Made by a program: the position numbers and the translations under genes | The notes under the pieces: generated by a model | Database searches by the model: none | What the model saw: the letters and a program-made list of their open reading frames with translations, nothing else | What the model was told of the DNA's origin: nothing | Source of the DNA: Gammaproteobacteria bacterium UBA4475 | GTDB taxonomy: Bacteria > Pseudomonadota > Gammaproteobacteria > Pseudomonadales > Azotimanducaceae | DNA length: 14,541 nucleotides | NCBI GenBank assembly: GCA_002389265.1 | Contig: DGOD01000087.1 | Span: forward strand, 1 to 14,541 | Direction of reading: 5' to 3' | Shown here: positions 7,014 through 13,500 of the stretch, one piece after another | Numbering within the stretch: position 1 is the first letter of the stretch | Layout: each line of letters opens with the position of its first letter

Positions 7014-7067
7014 CACGGGCGTTAACCTCCGCCGTCAACATCAGTAGTAACATCAGGTCCGTGTCAG
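7010..7067. repeat. 9-bp inverted repeat flanking a 40-bp spacer
   Basis: CTGACACGG (7010-7018) and CCGTGTCAG (7059-7067) are perfect inverted copies. The left copy overlaps the stop codon of the YchJ-like gene. The spacer contains GCG/CGC pairing and a direct repeat of ACATCAG. It may be the 3' structure of the upstream transcript, but no T run follows. Confidence 0.4.
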
Positions 7068-7098
7068 TTGACTACTCTTACCCAAGCATGACTTAATA
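7068..7098 (+). promoter_or_regulatory. Possible nitroreductase promoter
   Basis: TTGACT (7068-7073) is a good -35 box, and TTAATA (7093-7098) is a plausible -10 box, but the 19-nt spacer is long. The start would lie close to the inverted repeat at 7110-7140. Confidence 0.3.
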
Positions 7099-7109
7099 CC
7101 CTACTTACA

Positions 7110-7140
7110 TTCAGGTCATTCAACCAACTCACGACCTGAA
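7110..7140. promoter_or_regulatory. 8-bp inverted repeat before the nitroreductase start
   Basis: TTCAGGTC (7110-7117) and GACCTGAA (7133-7140) are perfect inverted copies separated by 15 bp. They end 4 bp before the GGAGAA ribosome binding site. The arrangement fits an operator half-site pair near the transcription start, or a leader hairpin. Confidence 0.4.
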
Positions 7141-7159
7141 AAATGGAGAACATCACCCT

Positions 7160-7813
7160 ATGCGAGTCACTGACGCCGTCAACCACCGTAGATCTATTCG
7201 TGCTTTTTTGGACAAGCCGGTTGAGTCTCAGGTCCTGGAAGAATTGCTCATCAAAGCTGCTCGAGCGCCGTCTGGAGGCAATGTTCAACCTTGGCGAGTT
7301 TATGTGGTCAATGGTCCCGCGATGACGCGTTTTCGGGATTTTCGTGACAGCCGCAAAGCCCCGGAGAATGCTGCTTATGAGATCTATCCCCAAGGCTTGA
7401 CCGAACCTTATCGCTCGTCGCGCTTTAAGGTGGGCGAGGACATGTACCGCCTGCTGGGTATCCCCCGCGAGGATCGTGGGGCACGTATCCGCCGCCTGAT
7501 GGAAAACTACAACTTCTTCGGCGCGCCCGCAGCGATCTTCTGTTTTGTGGACAAGCAGATGGGTCCACCCCAATGGTCTGACTTGGGTATGTTTCTGCAG
7601 ACCTTTATGCTGCTCGCCACCGAAGCCGGCCTGGACACTTGTGCGCAAGAGGCTTGGGCCGCTCGACCGGATACCGTTGCTGAATTCGTTGGCGCACCGC
7701 CAGAACAAATGCTCTTCTGTGGGGTTGCCATCGGCTTTCAGGACCCTGCAGCACCCGTCAACAGCCTGGTCTCAGAGCGAGAACCGCTGAGCGGTTTTGC
7801 CACATTTCTGTAG
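7160..7813 (+). CDS. Nitroreductase family FMN oxidoreductase
   Basis: A 217-residue cytosolic flavoprotein of the NfsA/FRase superfamily, which reduces nitro compounds, quinones or flavins using NAD(P)H with FMN bound at the dimer interface. The FMN phosphate-contact motif RRSIRAF is at 10-16, followed by RAPSGGNVQPW (35-45), the usual second FMN motif. Later, LLATEAGLDTCAQEAW fills the place of the GxGTCW helix-loop that contacts FMN, and GVAIGFQDP is the conserved terminal strand. Length fits the family. ATG 7160 has GGAGAA 9 nt upstream. It stands alone between two intergenic regions rich in inverted repeats, so it is probably regulated on its own. The real substrate is unknown. Confidence 0.92.
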   Translation: MRVTDAVNHRRSIRAFLDKPVESQVLEELLIKAARAPSGGNVQPWRVYVVNGPAMTRFRDFRDSRKAPENAAYEIYPQGLTEPYRSSRFKVGEDMYRLLGIPREDRGARIRRLMENYNFFGAPAAIFCFVDKQMGPPQWSDLGMFLQTFMLLATEAGLDTCAQEAWAARPDTVAEFVGAPPEQMLFCGVAIGFQDPAAPVNSLVSEREPLSGFATFL

Positions 7814-7906
7814 TGTTATGGGTAACACCAGCACCGATGGTAATATGCTTTAATCTTGCGGCCGTTGATGCCCAAACATTCAATCGTTGCTGGCAACGGC
7901 AACGAT
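7813..7906. promoter_or_regulatory. Two inverted repeats between nitroreductase and MFS genes
   Basis: GTGTTA/TAACAC (7813-7818 with 7823-7828, 4-nt loop) sits at the nitroreductase stop codon. ATCGTTGC/GCAACGAT (7883-7890 with 7899-7906, 8-nt spacer) lies 53 bp before the MFS start. Neither is followed by T-rich sequence. The second is a reasonable operator candidate for the transporter gene. Confidence 0.35.
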
Positions 7907-7959
7907 AATGACATCAACTGTGTACTAGCCAGCACGGTTTTTCGGAGTCCACTTTCATT

Positions 7960-9291
7960 ATGTCAGATGCACCCAAACGGGCAGCGGCGCAACTCGCCAA
8001 CGCAGAAAAACCACCCTTGTACACCAAGCCGTATACCCACTATGTGCTCGGCATTCTGACCGTAGTCTACGTCTTTAATTTTATCGATCGGCAGATACTG
8101 GCCATTCTGGCTCAATCTATCAAGGTTGACCTGGGCTTGTCCGATACTCAAATTGGCGCTCTCAGCGGCATCGCCTTCGGTATTTTTTATGCGGTGTTAG
8201 GTATTCCCATCGCCAGGCTCGCAGACAAATACTCACGGGTTAATATAATTTCGATTTGTCTGGCTATCTGGAGTCTGATGACCGCCTTGTCTGGCTTAGC
8301 AGGTAACTTCTGGCACTTGCTGGCCGCACGCATCGGCGTCGGTATCGGTGAGGCCGGCGGCAGCCCACCGTCTCACTCGTTGATCGCGGATTATTTCCCA
8401 GTCTCTGGCCGTGCTAGCGCTCTGGGCATCTATGCCCTGGGTATCCCTATCGGGATTCTGTTCGGCAACTTTGCCGGTGGCTGGATCGATCAGTATTTTG
8501 GCTGGCGCAACGCGTTCATGCTCGTTGGCATACCGGGCATCGTCCTCGCTATCATTCTCAAGCTGACGATCAAGGAACCACCGCGCGGCTACTCTGAAGG
8601 CCGCGCCGCTGATACCAAGCCCATTCCCTTCAAAGAGGTTGTCCGCACTATGTGGGCCTTCAAATCTTTTCGCCAAATCGCTTTTGGCGCGGCAACCCAA
8701 GCGTTTGTGGGCTATGGTGCCATCGCCTGGATGCCCTCATTTTTAATGCGCGCCCATGGCATGAGCAGTGGCGAGGTTGGCACTGCACTGGGACTTATTA
8801 TCGGCATTGCTGGCGGTATCGGCACGTTGAGCGGCGGCTTTCTGGCTGACAAGTTAGGCAGCAAAAATGTTCGCTGGTATATGTGGCTCCCTGCCTGTGG
8901 GTTTCTGGTGGCCGTACCCTTCAGTATCGGCGTGTTTACTATCGACAGCCTTTATGTGATCCTCGCTCTGTACACGATACCAGCATTACTCAGCAACCTT
9001 TATACGGGCCCGACCTTCGGCATGACGCAGTCCCTGGCTCCGCTGGCGATGCGAGCGGCAGCTTCAGCGCTGTTGCTATTCATTATTAATATTATTGGCT
9101 TGGTCTTCGGTCCAACCACGGTCGGTATTCTCAGCGATTTGTTTCAATCTATGTTTGCCATGAATGATGTCAAATCACTGCAAACGGCGCTGCTGATTTG
9201 TAGCTTTGTCTACCTGATTTCTTTTTGGAACTATTATATGGCCGGCAAGCACCTCCCTGGCGATCTTGCTAGGGCGCAAGCTGCCGACTGA
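7960..9291 (+). CDS. Spinster-type major facilitator superfamily transporter
   Basis: A 443-residue inner-membrane protein with 12 predicted transmembrane helices and a cytosolic N-terminal tail of about 27 residues. Features include Asp43-Arg44 in helix 1 (FNFIDRQILAIL), the MFS motif A GIPIARLADKYSR at 81-93 between helices 2 and 3, and RIGVGIGEAGGSPPSHSLIADYFP at 124-147, which is characteristic of the spinster branch of MFS. A long hydrophilic loop around 205-225 separates the two six-helix halves. Bacterial spinster-like proteins are proton-coupled carriers of lipophilic or anionic substrates; the substrate here is unknown. ATG 7960 is preceded by a distant GGAG (12 nt spacing), a weak site. 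The globin gene follows 24 bp downstream, so the two are probably one operon. Confidence 0.92.
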   Translation: MSDAPKRAAAQLANAEKPPLYTKPYTHYVLGILTVVYVFNFIDRQILAILAQSIKVDLGLSDTQIGALSGIAFGIFYAVLGIPIARLADKYSRVNIISICLAIWSLMTALSGLAGNFWHLLAARIGVGIGEAGGSPPSHSLIADYFPVSGRASALGIYALGIPIGILFGNFAGGWIDQYFGWRNAFMLVGIPGIVLAIILKLTIKEPPRGYSEGRAADTKPIPFKEVVRTMWAFKSFRQIAFGAATQAFVGYGAIAWMPSFLMRAHGMSSGEVGTALGLIIGIAGGIGTLSGGFLADKLGSKNVRWYMWLPACGFLVAVPFSIGVFTIDSLYVILALYTIPALLSNLYTGPTFGMTQSLAPLAMRAAASALLLFIINIIGLVFGPTTVGILSDLFQSMFAMNDVKSLQTALLICSFVYLISFWNYYMAGKHLPGDLARAQAAD

Positions 9292-9315
9292 ACAGGAACT
9301 TAAGAGTAGGATAAA

Positions 9316-9708
9316 ATGGCGGAAGATTTGGTATACACCTCCTTTGAAATGGCGGCAGAGATTGGCGGTGACATAGCGCCGGCAATCTACGCGAATTACT
9401 TCGCGCGCTGCCCTGGCTCGCAAGCGTTGATGTCGCATATTGACGATATTGTCAGGGGTAAAATGCTTGAGGAAGTCTATCGGCTACTCATGCTTGATGA
9501 CTATCGCGAGGAACAAGGTTATCTGAATTTCGAGATCAAGAATCACAAGTTGGCTTACAGTGTTGAAGCCAACATGTATGGCAACCTATTAGCCGCAATC
9601 CAGGATACAATTCGCAGCACCCTTGGAGATGCCTGGCAGCCGGCCTTTGAAGCCGCATGGCAGCAGCGAATCGGTGACTTGACGCAGGAGATCAATGCGC
9701 GGATCTAA
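9316..9708 (+). CDS. Small single-domain globin-like protein
   Basis: A 130-residue, largely helical protein. The segment IYANYFARCPGSQALM (24-39) resembles the globin B-C helices and CD region (FYxRLFxxxP). It is followed by an E helix around 43-60 with Arg47 near the distal E7 position. NHKLAYSVEANMYGNLLAAI (76-95) matches the F-G region, making His77 the likely proximal haem ligand. LGDAWQPAFEAAWQQRIGDL (103-122) is the H helix, with the LG..W.P....AW pattern of flavohaemoglobin-type globins. The fold assignment is from pattern memory, with no alignment. AGGA lies 4 nt before ATG 9316. It sits directly behind the MFS gene. Possible roles are O2 or NO binding, or redox sensing; haem binding is inferred. 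Confidence 0.7.
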   Translation: MAEDLVYTSFEMAAEIGGDIAPAIYANYFARCPGSQALMSHIDDIVRGKMLEEVYRLLMLDDYREEQGYLNFEIKNHKLAYSVEANMYGNLLAAIQDTIRSTLGDAWQPAFEAAWQQRIGDLTQEINARI

Positions 9709-9744
9709 GAATCCCCATCGACGATGTCTCGCGAGCCTCTGACG

Positions 9745-10134
9745 TCAAGGCCTATCTGTCAGCGTGATCTCAAGCATTGCCCGCTGATCATAACGCCCGG
9801 CTATTTTTGACAGCAGATTCGTTAATCGTATTTGCCAACCATACTTAGCGGTGAACTCTTCATAGACTCGACCCATTAACGCCGAGTCGGTGACAATACT
9901 AGCCTCGCCCGCAAGCCAGCCACTATGTCGAACTTTGCCACTATAGTTGCAAGCAGCGATACGCACCCGAGGATGATTTCGAATTCGTTTAACCTTGCCA
10001 GCCCCAGCCTCAGAAAACACGTAATAGCGCCCGTCTAATTCTGCGACCCAAACAGGCGTGAGCACTTCAACTCCGCTCTTACGGTACGTCGCGAGACTGA
10101 TATAGGGTGCCGTCGAGGGGCTGAAAGAATCCAT
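9745..10134 (-). CDS. PPOX-class flavin-dependent oxidoreductase (pyridoxamine 5'-phosphate oxidase fold)
   Basis: A 129-residue split-barrel flavoprotein. The pattern YISLATYRKSGVEVLTPVWVAELDGRYYVFSE, then KVKRIRNHPRVRIAACNYSGK and GEASIVTD, is typical of the PPOX group that includes the Rv2061-like F420-dependent enzymes. The flavin may be F420 or FMN; most gammaproteobacteria lack F420, so FMN, haem or another flavin is also possible. ATG 10134 is used, with AGG about 9 nt upstream. A TTG at 10149 in frame would add five residues and cannot be excluded. It lies about 100 bp downstream of the FBP-domain gene on the same strand. Its plus-strand neighbour, the globin gene, converges with it across 36 bp. 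Confidence 0.85.
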   Translation of the reverse strand: MDSFSPSTAPYISLATYRKSGVEVLTPVWVAELDGRYYVFSEAGAGKVKRIRNHPRVRIAACNYSGKVRHSGWLAGEASIVTDSALMGRVYEEFTAKYGWQIRLTNLLSKIAGRYDQRAMLEITLTDRP

Positions 10135-10236
10135 GCCATGCGCCTGCAAGAGTGATGCGTGAATGGGCCGTTATTGGCCGAGCTCCAGTGTATCCCAATC
10201 AATAGGAATCTGCAGCGCGATCAGATACCCGCCGGA

Positions 10237-10722
10237 TTAAATGGGATCAGACAACACATCAGCGCGGTAGAGGAATTGATAGACGGCGGCCTGCAGTCGC
10301 TGAACTTTGCTCTCCAGATCAATGGTTTCACCCATATAGCCTGGTGGATCCCCGCACAGATTGCGAATTCTCAGACTACAGTCCAGATTCCGACACATGG
10401 CGTTGCCAATCGTTACCCGACCATCGGTACCTCGCACCAAGGTACTGAACATGGCAGTGCCATTGGTCCGGTGAACGTGGTTGCACCAACTACACATCTC
10501 ATACCGGCGCCGACGACTGGTGGTCTGGCTGCGACGTAATACGAGGCCACGCAACTCACCATTGGCGAGCGGCATCACAAGGTAACCGCGATGTCCTGCT
10601 GGGTGAACCCAACCAAAATAGTCGAGTACTGTCCAATCCACAGACTGTAAATTGGGCACGACAGGCTTACGTTTTTCCAAGGGAAAAGCGCCGCGTAACT
10701 GCTCGGCAACCAAGGGTTGCAT
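10237..10722 (-). CDS. FBP-domain (FusB C-terminal treble-clef zinc finger) protein
   Basis: A 161-residue soluble protein. The zinc site is CSWCNHVH (Cys77, Cys80) with MCRNLDCSLRIR (Cys110, Cys115), the treble-clef arrangement of the FBP_C domain first described in the fusidic-acid resistance protein FusB. FusB binds EF-G and releases it from the ribosome. The N-terminal part contains WTVLDYFGWVHPAGHRGYLVMP, common in the bacterial FBP-domain proteins. This does not show fusidic acid resistance: most family members are uncharacterised and could act on EF-G or elsewhere on the ribosome. ATG 10722 is preceded by AGG about 11 nt upstream, a weak ribosome binding site. A plus-strand frame at 10159-10539 overlaps it and is a shadow. 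Confidence 0.85.
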   Translation of the reverse strand: MQPLVAEQLRGAFPLEKRKPVVPNLQSVDWTVLDYFGWVHPAGHRGYLVMPLANGELRGLVLRRSQTTSRRRRYEMCSWCNHVHRTNGTAMFSTLVRGTDGRVTIGNAMCRNLDCSLRIRNLCGDPPGYMGETIDLESKVQRLQAAVYQFLYRADVLSDPI

Positions 10723-10749
10723 TAGGATATCGACCTAGACATGGGCCTA

Positions 10750-10779
10750 TGATAACGCAGAACACCGGTGGCCCGTCAA
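10750..10779 (-). promoter_or_regulatory. Sigma-70-type promoter for the FBP-domain gene
   Basis: On the minus strand TTGACG (complement of 10774-10779) and TTATCA (complement of 10750-10755) are 18 nt apart. The start would fall about 20 nt before the ATG at 10722, leaving a short leader. The -35 box is close to consensus; the -10 box is moderate. Confidence 0.4.
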
Positions 10780-10850
10780 ACCCAATAGGGGTCGAGCCCA
10801 CCAGTCGGTAGGCCGCCCAGATCCTTTCTACAATAATGCGATCAGTCAGT

Positions 10851-11147
10851 TTATCGACTACTCGTCACCTCGTCATCGATGCGAATTCTCGCCTCATTTT
10901 TCAACACCGTATTCTTACCGATACCCTTAACGGCGGTCAGCTCCTCTGCCACATAAAACCGGCCATGTTGTTCACGATACGCTACAATCGCTTTGGCCTT
11001 TTCAACGCCAACCCCCATCAGAACACTGGCTATCGTCTCGGCATCTGCAGAATTGATATTCACCGACAGGTCGTCATTGGCCATGCTCCACTGGGCAACA
11101 CTCAGCAGCAACACACTTACAAAGGTAAAAATGAGTCCTTTCTTCAT
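10851..11147 (-). CDS. ComEA-like helix-hairpin-helix DNA-binding protein
   Basis: A 98-residue exported protein. Residues 1-23 are a signal peptide or membrane anchor (MKKGLIFTFVSVLLLSVAQWSMA). The rest is a single ComEA-type HhH_3 domain: VNINSADAETIASVLMGVG (29-47) followed by the second hairpin LTAVKGIGKNT (70-80). Such proteins bind double-stranded DNA in the periplasm and, in transformable species, pull incoming DNA across the outer membrane. Many non-competent bacteria keep one. ATG 11147 is preferred over the GTG at 11150 because GAGGAG (complement of 11154-11159) is 6 nt from it and only 3 nt from the GTG. It lies downstream of lapB on the same strand but is separated by 230 bp, so it is probably its own unit. 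Confidence 0.9.
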   Translation of the reverse strand: MKKGLIFTFVSVLLLSVAQWSMANDDLSVNINSADAETIASVLMGVGVEKAKAIVAYREQHGRFYVAEELTAVKGIGKNTVLKNEARIRIDDEVTSSR

Positions 11148-11377
11148 CACTGTCTCCTCGAGTTAATGTCAAAAACCATGAAACTTGGATTTGTCTTGCC
11201 CAGCTACATTACAAGCAGGGCTACTCTGTCGCAGTAAGTGATGTCTTAAGTCTATGCGGGCAGTTGCACATGACCGTGTGCCGAAGATGACGGACTCGCC
11301 TTCCTACTTTACCCTGGTGGTGATGCTATGAGACGGTTTTTGGGGATCCCTAATCAGGCCGCCCTGAGGAAACAATC

Positions 11378-12547
11378 TTATTCGCCTTCCAGGCCGAAAA
11401 TCGCGTGGATAGACCCCCAGCGTTTGCAGATCGGACAGTGCCAGTGGAGCTTTTTGCCTTCAAAACCACACTCGTGACAACGGTACACCGGCTTGTTGGC
11501 CACCAGTGCCTCGGCGAAACTGCGTAGAATCGAGAGGTTTTGCTTCGCGACCCCTTGGGTATTATCCATGTGTAAATCGATCAGCTGAGTTAAGCCGCGA
11601 ATAGTCGGGTTGCGTTTGAGATGGTTAGCAATGAATTTCGACATCGCCTCATCTCCAGACACCTCGCGAATACGCTGTGCTAGAGCCAAGACAATTGAAA
11701 TCGAGGGCACCAGAAGCAGACACTGCTCCAAATAAGCTTGAACTTGCGCCACACTGGCACCGCCTCGCTCTGAGACCAGCCGCAACAGCGGCAAAGATTC
11801 AGGCACATAAGCAGGGTCCTGATCTTTTATCCTCTGCAGTACTTTGAAGGCCTCTGGAAACCGTTGCTCTTGAATCTCGAGTTCAGCGAGCACCAGGCTG
11901 GTGCGCGGATTTTTGGCATCGTGGCCTATGCCATCGCGCAGCGCCAGGCGCGCCGCCTCGATATTTTTTCCAGCCTTATGACTCATGGCTAATTCGCAAT
12001 AGTAATGGGAGATAGCCCGTTCATACTTCTCTGTTTCGTCACCAACCGCTAGACGCTCGCCAGCCATGATCGCTTTCTGCCAGTCTTTCTCGCGCTCATA
12101 AAGCTCGATGATCAGCACTAGGCTATCCACGCGAACCGCGCCCCTGAGTTGACATAGCTCAAGCAGTAATTTTTCCGCGCGATCCAACAAGCCTGCCAGC
12201 AAATAATCTCGAGCTAATTCCAGTTGCACTTGATGTATCACGTCTTGCTCGAATACCGGATACTTGAGGATGTTCTCGTGGACCACCACCGCTTTCTCAA
12301 CGTCACCACGGCGGCGCAGCAGATTGCCCAGCGCTAGATGTGTATCCAACGTATCCGGATTGACCTTCAGGTCCTGGATAAATCGCGCCACGGCACGATC
12401 AGGCTCTTCGTTTAGCAAGTAGTTCAAACCCGCATAGTGGTCAAGCCCGGCAGACTGAGATGGCTTTCGCGGTTGCCGCCGACCCAGCCACCAGCCACTA
12501 GCAACGGCTGCGACGACCAACAGGTATAACGGCCAGTTATCGATCAT
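11378..12547 (-). CDS. lapB: Lipopolysaccharide assembly protein B (YciM)
   Basis: A 389-residue inner-membrane-anchored TPR protein. Residues 4-21 form the N-terminal membrane anchor (NWPLYLLVVAAVASGWWLG). TPR repeats fill about 36-340 (for example HYAGLNYLLNEEPDRAVARF and THLALGNLLRRRGDVEKAVVVH). A C-terminal rubredoxin-type zinc site uses Cys357, Cys360, Cys371 and Cys374 (CHECG...CPICKRWG). LapB works with FtsH in degrading LpxC, so it sets the rate of lipid A synthesis. All functional parts, including both Cys pairs needed in E. coli, are present and length matches. It sits 87 bp downstream of lapA in the conserved rpsA-ihfB-lapA-lapB order. The Shine-Dalgarno sequence is weak. Confidence 0.96.
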   Translation of the reverse strand: MIDNWPLYLLVVAAVASGWWLGRRQPRKPSQSAGLDHYAGLNYLLNEEPDRAVARFIQDLKVNPDTLDTHLALGNLLRRRGDVEKAVVVHENILKYPVFEQDVIHQVQLELARDYLLAGLLDRAEKLLLELCQLRGAVRVDSLVLIIELYEREKDWQKAIMAGERLAVGDETEKYERAISHYYCELAMSHKAGKNIEAARLALRDGIGHDAKNPRTSLVLAELEIQEQRFPEAFKVLQRIKDQDPAYVPESLPLLRLVSERGGASVAQVQAYLEQCLLLVPSISIVLALAQRIREVSGDEAMSKFIANHLKRNPTIRGLTQLIDLHMDNTQGVAKQNLSILRSFAEALVANKPVYRCHECGFEGKKLHWHCPICKRWGSIHAIFGLEGE

Positions 12548-12634
12548 GTTTGTTCAACCATCCACACGGTGACCACACGCCCTCAGGATTTAGTCGCACA
12601 CTTTGCCCACCGCAAAAAATGGAGGCCAACACCA

Positions 12635-12961
12635 TCACACGCTCGCTGACGTGTTGGGCTGGCTATTTTCGACCAGCTGCGACCGCGACTGATCCAGCGC
12701 ACGCTGGGATTCCGCGACGATCTTTTTAGCTCTTCGAGCATCCAATCGCAAACGTGTATTGGTCAGGGTATTGAGCACCAACCCGAACCCCAAACCGATC
12801 ACAAAGGCCACTAGCATCCACCAGGAAACCGGCCATTGGGGAGATTTGAAATCAAGAAACACCAAGGCTACCGCTTGGCTATTCTCAGATGCGGCCAGGA
12901 GCGCGACAATAAAGACGAGCAACAAAAGCGTACGGAGCGACCATTTTTTGATAAATGTCAT
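12635..12961 (-). CDS. lapA: Lipopolysaccharide assembly protein A (DUF1049)
   Basis: A 108-residue inner-membrane protein with two transmembrane segments (about residues 10-24 and 46-66) and a cytosolic C-terminal helix rich in charge (RLRLDARRAKKIVAESQRALDQSRSQL, about 70-96) that is likely a coiled coil. The NSQAVALVFLDF and MLVAFVIGLGFGLVLN patterns are the LapA/YciS signature. LapA associates with LapB in the control of LpxC and lipopolysaccharide assembly. AGGA lies 8 nt upstream of ATG 12961. It forms a unit with lapB. Confidence 0.94.
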   Translation of the reverse strand: MTFIKKWSLRTLLLLVFIVALLAASENSQAVALVFLDFKSPQWPVSWWMLVAFVIGLGFGLVLNTLTNTRLRLDARRAKKIVAESQRALDQSRSQLVENSQPNTSASV

Positions 12962-13006
12962 ATACGAAATCCTGGATTCAAATGTCCCGCCCTAAGTCTT
13001 GATCCG

Positions 13007-13030
13007 GCTAGTTGTCGGCACAAGACTAGC
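13007..13030. promoter_or_regulatory. Stem-loop in the lapA leader
   Basis: GCTAG (13007-13011) pairs with CTAGC (13026-13030), and TTGT (13012-13015) pairs with ACAA (13020-13023), with a 2-nt bulge at 13024-13025 and a 4-nt loop. It lies 46-69 nt upstream of the lapA ATG. It lacks a T run on either strand, so it is more likely a leader structure than the ihfB terminator. Confidence 0.35.
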
Positions 13031-13117
13031 AATGCTGACTGGCAGAAAGACGCGGATATATTACTCGATAATATTGCACCGAGTCGGATGTGCGCGCAAG
13101 CCTGTCCGATGAGACGA

Positions 13118-13147
13118 CCTATAACGTTATCCAGACATTGAAATCAA
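13118..13147 (-). promoter_or_regulatory. Possible lapA promoter with internal palindrome
   Basis: On the minus strand TTGATT (complement of 13142-13147) and TATAGG (complement of 13118-13123) are 18 nt apart and match the consensus at 4 of 6 positions each. The perfect 10-bp palindrome ATAACGTTAT (13121-13130) overlaps the -10 box and could be an operator. The evidence is modest. Confidence 0.3.
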
Positions 13148-13169
13148 AAGGCACAGATGAACTTAAATT

Positions 13170-13481
13170 TTATTCATCTTCGGACGCAGGTTCATTGATC
13201 AGGCCAAGATTGACTCGATCTTTTAGATCCTTTCCCGGTTTGAAATGAGGCACGTATTTCCCGCTGAGCTCGACGCTCTCTCCGGTTTTAGGATTTCGAC
13301 CAAGTCGGGGGGGCCGATAGTGAAGAGAGAAACTACCGAAGCCACGAATCTCTATTCGATCGCCTTCTGCAAGTACCTCTGCCATCTGCTCCAGCATCAG
13401 CTTGACCGCCAACTCAACATCTTTGGCGGGCAGCTGGGTCTGGACTGAGGCAATCCTCTCAATCAGTTCCGACTTGGTCAT
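13170..13481 (-). CDS. ihfB: Integration host factor subunit beta
   Basis: A 103-residue member of the HU/IHF DNA-bending family; it pairs with IhfA. The N-terminal helices (1-40) make the dimer body. RGFGSF (46-51) and the beta-arm with GRNPKTG (61-67) follow, with Pro64 being the residue that intercalates into DNA. The [11 protein letters not shown] end matches E. coli IhfB, with a short acidic tail (EPASEDE) beyond it. It starts 19 bp after the rpsA stop on the same strand, the usual arrangement, and the spacer holds GGGGA as a distant ribosome binding site. Transcription probably includes rpsA read-through. Confidence 0.97.
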   Translation of the reverse strand: MTKSELIERIASVQTQLPAKDVELAVKLMLEQMAEVLAEGDRIEIRGFGSFSLHYRPPRLGRNPKTGESVELSGKYVPHFKPGKDLKDRVNLGLINEPASEDE

Positions 13482-13500
13482 CCTACGTGCTGTCCCCGCC

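Noticed and set aside
1236..9708. A single catabolic island linking monooxygenase, TesB, nitroreductase and MFS
   Set aside because: The genes are on different strands with separate promoters, and unrelated housekeeping genes lie between; no shared pathway can be shown.
10159..10539. 126-codon plus-strand frame
   Set aside because: It overlaps the FBP-domain gene, whose minus-strand product has a clear zinc-finger motif; the plus frame is a shadow.
11178..11237. Short plus-strand peptide beginning MKLGFVLP, resembling the start of luciferase-like monooxygenases
   Set aside because: It stops after 19 codons, has no matching continuation in any frame that I can see, and the likeness is short enough to be chance.
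11253..11330. 25-codon plus-strand frame between comEA and lapB
   Set aside because: No ribosome binding site, no recognised motif; the 230-bp gap otherwise shows only short palindromes (GGGATCCC, TCAGG/CCTGA) without terminator features.
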